Source of the DNA: Plasmodium coatneyi
Taxonomy: Eukaryota > Apicomplexa > Aconoidasida > Haemosporida > Plasmodiidae
Assembly (NCBI RefSeq): GCF_001680005.1
Contig: NC_033565.1
Span: forward strand, 911,501-975,500
DNA: 64,000 nt
Direction: 5' to 3'
The translations under genes were made by a program, and so were the position numbers. Below the pieces are notes generated by a model, which was given only the letters and a program-made list of their open reading frames with translations, did no database searches and was not told the origin of the DNA. Shown here piece by piece: positions 1-12,135 of the stretch (position 1 is its first letter; each line of letters starts with the position of its first letter).

Positions 1-1402
1 ATTGTGTTATTTCCATTTTTTTGATGCCCCGCACTCCGTTGCTTTGCATACGTTGTGGTGGCAAATCTGTCGTTCCGTTGAGGTGCTACTTAAAAATTCA
101 CACTGCAGGCCTTGGGGTGTGCTTCCCCCGCCTTTACTTCCTTGTGAGGTGATTAAAGAGGTTTTTTTTTTGTGCAAACTGGGAAAAATAAAGTTTAAAA
201 TGGAGGAGCAGGAAATTGCGAACTCCAATATATCCCAATGAGGTATATCTTTTTGAAAAAAAAACTGGCAAGGTGGGTATCTTCACAAAAAAAAAAAAAA
301 AAAAAACGAATAGTTAAAGTTACTTTTTTAAAAGAATTGGTGGTTACCCTTTTTTACTGTGGGTATATGCAGTTGGGGAAAAAAAAAAAAAAAACTTGCT
401 ACACGGCGGTGATTATTTCTCGCGGGGCAAACGTGGCAAAATGGTATAATTCGTAGTAGGTACTTTGTAAGAGGGTGCGTGGGGATACATATAATTGTTA
501 ACCGTTTGGACCCATCCGCAGTGCACCAGGCGCAAAGGTACACAAAAAAGGTTGCTAATTTTTTTTCCGCGACACGACATGTTAGCTCCTTCTCTTGCAA
601 GGGGCCCTTTTGGCGTGAGTGGAACCGCGACACTGTAAAAGTGGGGACCGTAGGTAATCTACAAAGATGTTACCAACCCCCCTCAACCCGGTACACTTGG
701 CCTTTTAGGGAAATCCGAAGGTGCTTCACAATATCATATGGGTTATTAATGGCGGGTCGAGGAATGGTGATTGTATTTTTTTACCCCCCTTTTGGCGGAA
801 CAGAAAGGAAAAAGTGAACAGTGCTTGTTTGCAATACGACCCCATTCGTGCGTTAGTGTATGAACGGAACATTCACATAAGAGGGACCCGTAGGCGCATT
901 GTTCCCTCCCGAAGGTAAAGCAAACTCTAGCATTTTGGGAGGGGCATAAAAAAAAAAAAAATACTGAGGGAAGAAAAATTGCTCCCGCAACAGCATAGTA
1001 TATTATTTGAAGAGCGCTCTTCGCAATTATATTGGCAAACCCTACATGACATGACACGATACGCGACTCGACATGATACGACTACGACTCCCCTTTTTGC
1101 AGAGAATTTTTTTTTTTTTTTTTAACTCCACCCACTGAAGTAAAATAAATCAACAAAAAGAAAAATTGAAGCCAACTTGATAATGCCACGCTGAGGATTT
1201 AAAAAAAAAAAAAATTTCCAACAAAGGAATACAATAAAATAACTCCAAGCCAGAGGCGTTATAAGTACCTCCCCGTGCGGCGTTTTTCAACTTTGTAAAA
1301 CAAGAAAGAGGGATCCACTCTTTATCATTTCGCACTAGAGCAAACTTTTACTATATACGACTGTCGCAGCGACTAGCTATACGCTTCAATTTTCACTACA
1401 AG
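1..1402. other. Intergenic region upstream of uS11/RPS14
   Basis: No convincing coding sequence is seen. The open frames are short, overlap on both strands and are rich in homopolymer-encoded Lys and Phe. The stretch holds several poly-A and poly-T runs of 12-20 bases (about 286-306, 378-394, 947-961, 1107-1123, 1200-1215). It should contain the promoter and 5' leader of the ribosomal protein gene that starts at 1403. Confidence 0.6.
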
Positions 1403-2300
1403 ATGGCATCCAAAAAGGTGAAAACCCCCCAACCGGAAACGGCCATTGTTTCCGGCCCTCAGCCCAAGGAAGGAGAATTGGTTTTTGGCGTCGCGCACAT
1501 ATTTGCCTCCTTCAATGATACCTTTATCCACGTCACTGATTTAAGTGGAAGGGAAACCCTCGTCAGGATTACAGGTTAGTTGGAACGCAAAAAAAAAAAA
1601 ACACCGAAAAAAAAAATACATACATATGTATATATGCACGCGCGAAGGGGGATAAACAGCACCATCACCCCTGTTCTCAACATCCCCGCGAAGTGTAGCA
1701 ACTGTGCACGTGCCCTGTACCGTTCTTCCTGCTTCCACATCGCGGAGATGTTGCAAACGGGGGGTAGTGATGTCACTACAGGGAGGCTCTCCTATTTGGT
1801 CGCAACCCCCCCGCCCTGTTAACCCTTTAACCGCTTTTACCTCATTTTTACCCCCGTCCATTTGAATACTTCCACAGGTGGAATGAAAGTCAAGGCTGAC
1901 AGAGACGAGTCCAGCCCGTACGCAGCCATGATGGCAGCACAGGATGTGGCAGTTCGACTTAAAGAATTGGGAGTCTCAGCCATTCACATCAAGTTAAGAG
2001 CCTCAGGAGGTACCAAGTCGAAGACCCCAGGTCCAGGTGCACAGTCAGCCCTAAGGTAAGAAAAGGGGAGGACCCCCCCTCAAAAAAAAAAATATATATA
2101 TACATATATAGAGAACGGATGTACGTTATAATGAGAGAAGTGCTTACCAGCACATTACGCACATGTGTATTTTTACCTTTTGCCACCCCTGCAGAGCACT
2201 AGCCCGTTCTGGATTAAAAATAGGCAGAATAGAAGATGTGACTCCAATCCCTACCGATTCCACAAGGAAAAAGTCCGGAAGAAGAGGAAGACGTTTGTAA
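1403..2300 (+). CDS. RPS14: 40S ribosomal protein uS11 (RPS14), three exons
   Basis: This is a small-subunit ribosomal protein of the platform near the mRNA exit site, where it contacts 18S rRNA. Exons are 1403-1574, 1878-2055 and 2195-2300. Both introns have GT donors (GTTAGT, GTAAGA) and pyrimidine-rich AG acceptors, and phases fit (1 then 2). The spliced product is 151 residues, the usual eukaryotic length. Family hallmarks are the N-terminal MASKK extension, FGVAHIFASFNDTFIHVTDL, the GGMKVKADRDESSPYAAM segment, the RASGGTKSKTPGPGAQSALR segment and the basic tail ending GRRGRRL. The start is chosen because it gives the full conserved N-terminus directly after an AAG context. It converges with the RAP-domain gene on the other strand. 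Identity is very secure. Confidence 0.98.
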
Positions 2301-3299
2301 AGCTGTTTACGTGGTCCCCGGAAAAGGAAGAACCTGCCCCATCGCGAAGAGGACACATATGTGTACGTCCACATTTGTGTATGCCGTATGTATATGTACC
2401 CGCGCGTAGGGTGATTATGCGATAATAAGAAAGCGAGCGACGGGGGGATTAGAGAAAGCCAAACTGGAAAGGAAGAAGAACGGATGTTGTCTCGCTTTTG
2501 TCACGAAGTGGCTGCAGACCAACACAACGCCAGAAGAGGAGCGCAATTTGTGTTTACGCGAATGAGAAGCATGTATGCTTTAACCCCAGTTGCCTCGCGG
2601 ATCCACCTCAACTTTTAGCTTTATTTTACTTCATTTCAGTTTTTTCATTACTTTTTCTTTTTCATTACTTTTTCCTTTTCTTTATTTTTACTTTAATTTT
2701 TTTTCCTCTTTTCCACGTGTGTACATAAACAGTAACTACCCCTCCCCTTTGCAATTCCAAAAGGTATGCCAATTTATTGGTTAACCATATTTACGTAAAA
2801 AGGGAAAACGCTCCTCGCGCGAACCCCGCCAAATGTGCACACCATATATGGTTGGCTGCACATAGAAACGGCTTTAACGAAATGCCTCCCGAATTGAGTG
2901 ATGAGAGAAACTTTTCGGGGAAAAACCCCATTTTGAGGGGACAGATTAAAAAGGTGTGCTAAGGACCACCCGAAGAATGCACGACTGTCTAAAGGGACAT
3001 CGAAAAAATAACGACGTGGCAAATTTTTTGACAAATAGCCGCACAAGTTGTACGAACATGTGCAGGTAAAAAGTGATTTTTTTTTCTTTGTTCAAGCCTA
3101 CTTGACGTAAGGTGTAGCCACACTTCACGTAAACACTCAAAATTGCTGTTTTGTGAGGTGACTGAGTTTTTCACCTTGGGAGGAAGGAAGATGGGAAGGG
3201 AGTCGTGAAAATAATGCAGACACATGGGGGGATACATGGAAGAATGTGCCATAGTGTCAGTCGCAGGGGTCTCCGCATTGAGTAGCTGATTCCGCCCCT
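2301..3299. other. Convergent intergenic region between uS11 and RAP gene
   Basis: This holds the 3' ends of two convergent genes. A T-rich tract (about 2620-2705) probably belongs to the 3' UTR or terminator zone of the ribosomal protein gene. No supported coding sequence or RNA gene is seen. Confidence 0.6.
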
Positions 3300-5954
3300 T
3301 CATATGAGTATCGAATAACGCTGGAAGTTTTCGCGCAGGAGGGTCTTCTTCTGCTCGGAGTTCATCTGAAGCCACTGGCCGCCGTTGATGGGGATGATCT
3401 GCAGGGGTGACAAGTAAGGGTTTGCAATTAGCAGTGGGTGGGAATATGCGCAGGTGGTGTGGGATCAGTGGTGTGTACAGACGGGTGAGGTATCCTACCC
3501 TGAGCAACTCACCTTCCAGCCGTGCGCGTGGAGGACGCGCATCTGTAGGGAGACGAAGCCACTGTTCATGTGATCCCAGCTAGCTGTTTCTAAAGTGCGC
3601 ATCAGATGTTCCTTCCCAAAGACACAAATGCCTATCTTCATCTCCTCATTCAGAAGAATATCAATCATGTAGGGAGAGTTGTCATAAGGTTCAAAGTAGA
3701 GTTCATAGGAAACTTCAAAAGATTTTAGCATGTGTGTTAGTTCATTTAATATTCTGTTCCTCATCTTCAAGGCGTCCTTTTCCTTCTTGTAAATGCTAAA
3801 ATCGTTCCTCAGTGTTTTGCACTTGTCATGCATGCAGTATTTGTACATACAATCCACTGCATCTACGTTGACTAAACAGTGGGGTATCTCTGTAAAACAT
3901 GCATCGGCAATTTGGTGGAGTCTCTTAAAAGCTTGCGAATCATCTGGGTCTCTTCCCACAAAGGTGGCATTTAAAATGTGGTGAAAATTCTCATTGGTTT
4001 TATGATAGTTCGCTACAATGTACGACCAGGTGATGTTAACGAGGCAATTCCTACTCATCATATGATTGTCTGCACTGAGAGATTCTTTTTCTAAGGAGCC
4101 TAGAAGTAACTTGTAGGAGCTATCAAAGAGGGGCTTAAAAATGATGTTCACATAAGCACAGGACCACAGAAAGGTGGCCACGTCGACCATTTTTCCTTTT
4201 ATTATATCCCACTCTTTGTAAACCTGTTCGATGAGTACTTTGTATACGTGCTCATCGTACACATTCATTTTCACGATGGAGGATAGGACCTTCAAAATTT
4301 GGAAGACACTCAATCGACTGAGGACGTAGGTGTCCTTCACATAGTCGAAGACATTTTGTATGTAGTTTTTGTGGAACCAAGAAATTTTGGCCAAACTTAT
4401 GATGGGGTGTATCCATAGGGAAATGTTTTTCGCATGAAGGAGATCGTTCGACCGTTCGCATAGCACATCTAGGAAGTTGTTATACAGGACGATTCGTTTG
4501 TTATACGAGGAGAAGCAGTTTATTGCGTGCACCACATCTTCTACGTCTAGGAGGCCAATCAGTTGACTGCTCCTCTGTAGTAACTCACAGATGTCGTTCA
4601 CTGCTTCTTTTACCTGCCCTCCGTTTTTTTTGTTGTATTCCATGTACTTCAAGCATTTCGCTATTTGGCTGACCGCTTTGGTTTTTTTGCACACGTGGTG
4701 ATGAAGTGGTGTCTCTGATCTGTCCCCCGTTGGCATCACACCAACATCCACGTTGGAAAAACCACTATGTTGCTGCGTTGATGGGACTGTCTGGTTAAGC
4801 AGTAAAGATTCCCCCCCCTGATTGCTCTCCAAACCCACCTGCTCACAGTCCAGTCGCTTCACCTGCAAACTTAAATGGGAACTTACTAAGTTAATCAAAC
4901 TGACGTACCTTTCGGAGTGTTTAAAATTCGTGGCGACCTTCAGTACGAGTTGGCAAAAGGGCAAGTCGAAGTGGGGGACATCGTTCACCACTGCATCTAA
5001 AGTGCTATCGTAGAAAGTGGAGTATTCCTTGCAGAACCGATGGAAGGAGTGGAACAGACTCTTTAGCTGGTCCATGTTGAACTCTCCCACCTTTGCTACA
5101 CACACGGGAACTAGTTTGTCCAGATAATGCTTCGTCCTCAAGCTGTGCTTGTAACACTCCTCTGCAAATGACACCAGTGCATCTGTGTCGAGGTGCCCCA
5201 CTTTGGAAGCCATATAATCGTAGAACTCGGAGAAATAAAGAGAGTGCTTATTCAACACGGTTACACAGTGCAGACAAAGTTTGGTTTCGAGTAGGTTCTC
5301 CTGTTGATCTGTGGATATCTCTCCCCCCTTGAGCATCTTACCAATCTCGTAACACAAATCACGGATCCTGTTTTTCATGTTTAGTTGGCTCAGTCCCGTT
5401 ATCAGATCGATCAGACTGTCTCTGTCTATCTGCTGGACGTGCTCACCCACTTGGTTGAAGAAGCTGTTTGCGTGTCTCTCTTCCAAGTTGAGAAGGATGT
5501 TTCTTTTATTATTCACCAGGGTCACCGCGTCCGCTACGGACTTGGCGCCTTTTTCCACATTGTTGAGCAGCCCTTTTAGGAGCTCCACATCGGTATTCCC
5601 CACTGTTGCACTCCCAAGGGAGTGTGCAGGTTCTGTCCCCACACTGCTCATAAACCTTTGGTACTCCATTTCCTCCTGGTCCTTCCACTTCTCCTCGTCT
5701 ACGCTGATGTCGAAGGTGAGGCTCGTGGCCACGTTGTCGTCAAACTCGACGCTGTCAAAAGGGGCGTTGCTAAATGGGGCGTTTTCACCCGCGGCGTTGG
5801 CGTGTTGAGTACCGAACACATCCCCTTTATCTTTCCACTTCGCGAACGGCTCGTAATTATTACTGCTGGAGAAACTACACTTGGTCAAATGGACCCTGCT
5901 GGCAGGGTACTGAACGAGCCTCGCCCGGAGGCTCCTTATGGGGAGTCTTTTCAT
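3300..5954 (-). CDS. RAP-domain protein, putative organelle RNA-binding protein, two exons
   Basis: RAP domains (RNA-binding domain abundant in Apicomplexans) occur at the C-terminus of FASTK-like and octotricopeptide-type proteins that process mitochondrial or plastid RNA. Exon 1 is 3513-5954 and exon 2 is 3300-3398, on the minus strand. The donor AAG|GTGAGT and acceptor TGCAG are phase 0 and give 846 residues. The intron falls inside the RAP domain: exon 1 ends in HAHGWK and exon 2 continues IIPINGGQWLQMNSEQKK to the final YSILI. The N-terminus (MKRLPIRSLRARLVQY) is basic, with Ser/Thr/Leu and no early acidic residues, as expected for a mitochondrial targeting peptide. The body is mostly helical and Leu/Cys/His-rich, like helical-repeat RNA binders. 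The domain assignment is secure; the target RNA is unknown and mitochondrial location is inferred. Confidence 0.92.
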
Positions 5955-8497
5955 TCTGCTGTGAGGCGGCCAACCGGGTAACAGGCAACTGGGTGCCTCT
6001 GCAAAGTAAAACGACGAACTGGCCGACTGTGCAATCCTACAAGGGAATCATCCCAAAAGTGGATGTAACTTCGTTCGCGGCTTGGCAAAATAAAGCAGCA
6101 AAAAAAAAAAAAAAAAAAAAAAAAAGAAACATACCTACATCATCGTGAAGGTACTGCCTCCTGCGCGAGAGCATACTTTCTCTGTTCTCCCACACGAGCG
6201 CCCCTAAATTTGTTCGTTCTGCACAAGTACATGCCACAATTGTGCGTGCTTCATTTTTTTTTTTTTTTCACGTGGGGGAATGGTGGCTGTAATTTTTTAC
6301 GGGCCTGTTTATTCAGTGCATCTTTATGTGCACTGCATCGATGTTCCTCTACTATGTTAGGCGAGGAACGAACGGAAGGCACATAGCATGGGGACAAATA
6401 AGGAGGAGGAGACCAACTTGTAATGTATTCATAGTTGAAGCTGTTCGTGTGATGAGGGTTGTGTGCATACATCTGTTTGGTCAAACAACAGGTGAAGGGG
6501 AAAAAACCGTCGGTGCTGCACCTTGTTGGGGTGTGTCCCTGATTTTTCCAACACTACGACTGCTAGTACCTGTTTGCACCGTTGACCGTATGAAGTGGTA
6601 CGAATATGAACGCAGAAGGGAGAGACTCACCCGATTTAACATGCCACTCATCTTAGGTGCGGACACAAGGGGGTCCACATATGCACAGCGATGTTGTAGG
6701 AAACCTCTTTGGCCTTTCCCTGTTGCGTTATCAGTTTAACTGTGGAAGCAGTTGCTCATTCAGCAGTCATTCGGGAACGTAGGAAACGGGTTGGAGCTGT
6801 GCGGGGTGCATCTCTGCGGTGAGTTGGAAATTCATTTGGCGAGGTGACACATCAGACGGGTGGAACATGGGACGGCGGCACATCTGCAGGGCTGCCTCTT
6901 CTCCACCGCCGAGCAAGCAAAAATGGACAGGTTAAAAATATGCAAGCGAAAGAAGCGCAGCCAGATGACAGTCGAGAGGCAAACAGTTTGTCCAGTCTGG
7001 CACAAACGGGAAGTTCGTGACGGAAGGGAAAGGAGATCTTCCCAAAAGGGTAATCCCCTTGGTGTATATCAAGTTGGGGTGCATCCGGATATTCAAAGCC
7101 ACGTTCGGTTACGTCTGCGAAGGCAAACTTCCTACCTCTTCTTAACCAATCCAGTGTGCCACCCTACAGCTACACGAATGATTCGATGTGGCACAGGGAG
7201 GTGGGGCATTTTCTTGGGGAGTGGAAAAGGGGAGAAAAGAAAAAAAATAAATAATCTTCTTATGGCATTTGGCCTTCTCAATAATTTGAAGGAGAAGAAG
7301 AAAAAAAAAATGAACCAAAAGGATAGGTGTTTATTCTTTTTATTTATTTATATATTTTTTTCATGTTCACAACATGAGGGGTCAAAACTGGTATCACCTT
7401 ATGGTGCCCTGATTGGGGGAATGAACAGTCAAATTGCTTAGCTCTTCCAAAGGTGTGTGTTCGCGTAGGCACATATAAATACACATGAGTAGTGCTGTGC
7501 GTGACCTGGCGATGATGAGTACTGCGTTGATCGCCTCGCAAGGATGAAGCTGCAGAAGGCCTACTGCGTTGAATGTGAACGGTGCGCCGTCGCCCTGCCC
7601 CGCGTACGTAAAATGTTTTTCCCCGCAGGGTGCCTGCTAGCCCAATTTTGTGCAATGCCATATTTTTGCCATCCCCGAAAATTGCAAAAGATATTAAAAG
7701 GGAGCTCCTCCAGCGCGTCAGCAAAAAGTGAAAAGTGTAAAAGCATAAAAAAGAGGAAAAGAAAAAAAACCGAGCAAAAACGCTAAAGTACGGCAACCCC
7801 CAAACGGCATCGACGCGCGACCAAGTCAACCTGACCTCGTTAACCTTCTACCAGAAAGGTGAAGAACGGATAACTTAGGAAGGGAGGCCCCTTTGTTCTA
7901 GCTATTTGTTTGTGCCTACGTTCCGCTCAGCTGTTTGGCAGCTCTTGCGTCCGCGCGTGGAGTACACACCCGTGCCGCAAAGGCAACCGCTTCGCAAAGG
8001 AATTGCTTCGCGGCGATCTTAAAACAGGAGGAAGGAATTGTGGGCCCCAGTTGGTCCCCCTACCTAGCAGCAGGTGATCCGCGCATCCCTGATTGAAAGA
8101 ATTACCAGTTTGAAGTTACCCCAAGGAAGTGCCTAAAAAAGTGGGAACCAGGTGAAGTGCAACTTTAATAGGGCCCACACTAGCAGCGAGTGTTGCACGT
8201 GAATCTGTAGGTACGCGGTGGAAAGTTGGACCAACGTAACCCCAACGAAGCATCTAACCTGTCGGCGAGTGAGAGGGGGTCCTCCGAATGCCCAAAAGGA
8301 GTTATTTCAGAAAAGGCAGAAAATACGGCCACGTTCGGAATCAACAACTGGAAAGGTTCCCACTGGAGGAGAGGTAGCATATATCTGCACAGTGCGAGAC
8401 AGCGTCTCGATCAGGCCATCTCTCCCAGCCGCTGCCCCGCGCAGGCGCGTAAAATGAAGTGCCCATGTTGCACCCTACACCATAGATTAGTACCAGC
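5955..8497. other. Divergent intergenic region, about 2.5 kb
   Basis: This lies between the start of the RAP gene (-) and the start of the phosphatase gene (+), so it must hold two promoters and 5' leaders. It contains a poly-A run at about 6098-6125 and a poly-T run at about 6254-6268. Several open frames of 60-190 codons occur here (for example 6860-7441 and 7344-7829 on opposite strands). They overlap one another, have no recognisable motif and are translated from homopolymer runs, so I do not call them. Confidence 0.55.
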
Positions 8498-9481
8498 ATG
8501 AAAAGGAGAAGAATAAGACGATGTATCTCTCATCTCTTAAGCAAGCTAACATTTTACGTAAACATATGGCTAAAAATAAAGGATGCCCTCAGGTACGTGT
8601 TTGGAACCCTTATCCTGAGGGAAAAGCTGCACTTTAGAACCTATAGGAAGAGGAAGATCTGTCCAAGTATGACTCTAGTATTGGATCTAGATGAAACACT
8701 CATTTATTGTACAAAAAAAAAAAAGTTTAGTCACCAGAAGGAGGTAGATGTGTTAATAAACGGGAGGTATTTCTCCCTATATGTTTGTAAGAGGCCATAC
8801 ATAGACCTCTTCTTCTCCATTTTAAACCCTTATTTCGAAATAGTTATTTTTACTACCTCTATTAAGTCCTACGCCGATACAGTGCTCAACATAATAGATG
8901 TAGATCACTACATAGATAAGAAATTTTACAGAGAAGACTGCTTTGAAGTGAGCCAGAAAATTTATATAAAAAACTTGCAATGCATAAAAAAGGAAATCTC
9001 CAAAATGGTGCTAATTGATGATTCTAATGTATCTGGTTTGAAATACCCCGAGAATTATTTCCCCATAAAAAAATGGCAAGGGGATTTAAATGACACAGAA
9101 TTGCTGGATATCATCCCTTTCTTTTTGAACTTGAAAAAAGTGAGAGACGTCAGATCTGTGTGTTCCTTCAGGTTAAGGTCTCAGAAGGAGATTAGCAAAT
9201 TATTGCAAACGGCTCCTTCCAAGCATATTAAGTATCTAACTGAGCGGGGCAGTAACTTTTTGTATTCACCATCTCTCGCCTTTCAAGCCATCAATTATTT
9301 GAAAATATTTATGAATCGGTTCAGGTATGCCAGCTCTAAAAAGCAGTGGAATGAATTAGGGAAGAAGATCAACAGTAAGTTGAAGTCCTACCCCTTTTCG
9401 CTGTCCAAACTGAAGGGTTCCAGTGACGACGAGCATCGCAAGCGCCACCGCAAGCCCGCGCCCAAGAAGGTCCAGCAATAG
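8498..9481 (+). CDS. NLI-interacting-factor-like (FCP1/SCP type) HAD phosphatase
   Basis: This is a single-exon gene of 327 residues. It contains the HAD phosphatase motif I LDLDET (about residues 62-67), in which the first Asp is the nucleophile and the second the general acid, as in FCP1/SCP/Dullard enzymes that dephosphorylate phosphoserine. Further family blocks are CKRPYIDLFF, the motif II region IVIFTTSIKSYADTVLN, and KMVLIDDSN for the metal-binding end of the active site. The fold ends near residue 220, as in small CTD phosphatases. A basic N-terminal stretch with a hydrophobic segment (about residues 10-40) could be a membrane anchor as in Dullard-type members, and the C-terminus is a basic tail. 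Substrate is not predictable: RNA polymerase II CTD and lipin-like targets are both known for the family. Confidence 0.9.
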   Translation: MKRRRIRRCISHLLSKLTFYVNIWLKIKDALRYVFGTLILREKLHFRTYRKRKICPSMTLVLDLDETLIYCTKKKKFSHQKEVDVLINGRYFSLYVCKRPYIDLFFSILNPYFEIVIFTTSIKSYADTVLNIIDVDHYIDKKFYREDCFEVSQKIYIKNLQCIKKEISKMVLIDDSNVSGLKYPENYFPIKKWQGDLNDTELLDIIPFFLNLKKVRDVRSVCSFRLRSQKEISKLLQTAPSKHIKYLTERGSNFLYSPSLAFQAINYLKIFMNRFRYASSKKQWNELGKKINSKLKSYPFSLSKLKGSSDDEHRKRHRKPAPKKVQQ

Positions 9482-11139
9482 CGGTCAAAACTTTGGTGAC
9501 GGACCTGTTAACCGCTTGGAAGAGCCTTGTTTTTTAGTGTATATGTGAATGTTCCGTGGTGGCGGTGCAGATGGCAGCCCGTGTGGACACACTAGGGGAT
9601 GCACTGCTTTATACTCGTGAAATGGAAAATTAGAAAAAAAAAAAAAAGAGGCCATCCCCAACCCGGCGGGAGTGCCCAATCAAACAGCGCCTTTCAAATT
9701 AGGGTCCCCCTCCGAACGTTTATCTATACTAACCCAGTTTAATTATCACGTGTGTAACTTCCGCCGCCGCTGTGCCGCCACCACCAGTGCACTTGTCCAT
9801 TGTATAAACCATGAAAAGATTTTTCCCCCCGTGCGTGGGCAGGAAACTCGCGCAAACCACGTAGATGCGCATGTGCACACTCATGAAACATAATTAAAAC
9901 TTACCACCTCGTTAGCAGCGCCTTTTCAAATGTGTTTCTCCGTTCAGATGCCCCTCCACAGCTCCATCTGGGACAAAAACCTATGGGAAAAACGCAACCC
10001 CGCTGTGAAGGGGGCTATGTGGAAAGGTCGCACAAAGGGACAATCTTATTTTTACGCGAATATTCAGTTGTGTGCCAACCCTTTTCTTCTATACCTTTAA
10101 TGCACCATTTTGTTGGATGCACCAAATCACGTCACCCCTACATGGATGATGAATGTGTTCCTTTTAATTTGAAAGTTTGCTTATCGAACGAATCATGTCT
10201 TTGTGTGGGGAGGTGCACAAAAGAGGTGGATTTTTTTCCTTTCTCCCCCTTAGGAACAAGCAGTTGGAAGGTTTTGCTACTTCTGTAGCATTGGTGTTGG
10301 GGCAAAAGAGGGGAACAGATCACTAGGATGAATTTGACCAAGGTGTGTAATTTCATTTCATACAACTCGTCGGCACAAAACGGATTGTTTTTTTTTTTTC
10401 CTCCACCAGGTTTGGAAATATTCGAGCAATATTTAAGGTAGCACCATTTGGAACGTGTTTGAAAAGCCACCACACACATTTGTGTAAATAACAATACAGT
10501 TGTTTTATGTGCAGCCGGAGGGAACGAGCACCAATGGCAGGACAGTGAACAGAAAATTTGTTTAACCCCCCACTGAGGAGAATGCCAAAAAAATTATCCT
10601 AGTACTCCCGCACCGTATGTGTACTTAAATTTTTAATCCATGTGAAGGAGGTAAATGGGTCATCAAAGGTACTAACCCTTTGCAGCAAGATGAACACGCT
10701 TAGGTATATAAGGAGCTGCCTTTTTTTTTTTTTTCTTTCTTTTAAAACAACATATCATTTTTTAAAAGGGCATGACAAACAAAAAGGAAGAACTTTGAAC
10801 TATTAAAACAGATGTTCCATTTTGAACCCTCTTTTTTTTTTTTTTTTCCGCGGCACCCTCATTTTGTGTTTTAGCGCAGTGATGTAATACTACGCTCGCC
10901 TTATTTTGTTTTTTCCTTTATTTAGAATATGGCTTGTCCGTTTTGCTATTCCTCCATTCGGCAATGATTTCATTCTTCTTCCTGTTGTAATATTTTTTTT
11001 TTTATCTTTTTTCTTTCTTTTTCTGCTATTTTTCTTTTTTTCCTCTTTTTTTCTATACACCCTTCGGGTCTACAACCCCCTAAATAATAAAGTAGCAGGC
11101 CATATTGCTGTTCCTTAACGTAGGATGACCCTAGCCCTA
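9482..11139. other. Intergenic region at the edge of the first variant-antigen island
   Basis: No supported gene is seen. Composition changes from mixed sequence to T-rich runs (about 10720-10745, 10830-10850, 10998-11053) as the tandem repeat at 11140 is approached. This is the 3' flank of the phosphatase gene and the boundary between conserved and multigene-family DNA. Confidence 0.55.
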
Positions 11140-11682
11140 CACCCTTAACCTTTCATTCTACCACCCCTAAACTCTCATTCTACCACCCCGTAACCTTTCA
11201 TTCTACCACCCCTAAACTCTCATTCTACCACCCCTAAACTCTCATTCTACCACCCCTAAACTCTCATTCTACCACCCCGTAACCTTTCATTCTACCACCT
11301 CGTAACCTTTCATTCTACCACCCCGTAACCTTTCATTCTACCACCCCGTAACTTTTCATTCTACCACCCCGTAACCTTTCATTCTACCACCCCGTAACCT
11401 TTCATTCTACCACCCCGTAACCTTTCATTCTACCACCCCGTAACCTTTCATTCTACCACCCCGTAACCTTTCATTCTACCACCCCGTAACCTTTCATTCT
11501 ACCACCCCGTAACCTTTCATTCTACTACTCCTAATCCTTCATTCTACCACTCCTAATCCTTCATTCTACCACTCCTAATCCTTCATTCTACCACTCCGAA
11601 TCCTTCATTCTACCACTCCGAATCCTTCATTCTACCACTCCGAATCCTTCATTCTACCACTCCGAATCCTTCATTCTAATAC
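11140..11682. repeat. 22-23 bp minisatellite, about 24 units
   Basis: The array has a constant core CATTCTACCAC followed by a variable tail. There are three consecutive sub-families. The first ends CCCTAAACTCT (22 bp unit, mixed at the start), the second ends CCCGTAACCTTT (23 bp unit, the long homogeneous middle), and the third ends TCCTAATCCTT then TCCGAATCCTT (22 bp, the last part). The variable tail resembles the telomere heptad CCCTAAA. It lies about 1.4 kb beyond the 3' end of the first KIR gene. Confidence 0.95.
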
Positions 11683-11814
11683 CATTACACTTTTCATCCT
11701 CCTACTAACCCCCTTTCTTTCTTTTTTTTTTCTTTTTTGTTCTTCTCTTTTATTTATTTTTTTTTATTTTCTGTCATTTCTTACTTTTGTTCTTCCATTT
11801 GTATGTTCAAATAG

Positions 11815-12135
11815 CTGGTCGGGGAAAGATAATTCCTACAAGAGGCAAGGAGAAAAGGAAAAAAAGAAAGCAGGGACGTTCTCAAAAAAAAGTATTTATG
11901 CATTTTAAAAAAAAAAAAGAGAAGGAAAAAAATTATAAAAGGAAAAACCTATAACAAAAAAATTAATAAACTTCTTGGATATTCAGTAAAAAAAATTTAC
12001 CAAAAGGTCAAAATGATGTAAAAAATTGCTTGGGCTTATATTGATTTACACATAAACGTGTAAACACTTTCATACAATACAAAAAAAAAAAGAAAAAAAA
12101 GTAGCAAATAGTACAAATGTTGTAAGAAATTATGC
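11815..12135. repeat. AT-rich sequence resembling the flank 3' of the SICAvar gene
   Basis: This stretch is visibly related, in the same orientation and order, to 51160-51415, which lies just 3' of the SICAvar gene. Shared landmarks are a TTAATAAAC/TTTAATAAAC block followed by an AGTAAAAA run, then CTTATATTGATT and an ACACATRAACGTG block, then CTTTCATACAA/CCTTCATACAA and a poly-A run. No SICAvar exon is visible next to this copy. It may be a decayed 3' end or a regulatory or 3'-end element shared by variant genes. Confidence 0.7.

Noticed and set aside
6860..7829. Overlapping 161-193 codon frames on opposite strands upstream of the phosphatase gene
   Set aside because: They depend on homopolymer runs, overlap each other and show no domain; more likely leader and promoter DNA.
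11140..11682. CRISPR-like array
   Set aside because: Units are contiguous without unique spacers and the genome is eukaryotic; it is a minisatellite.
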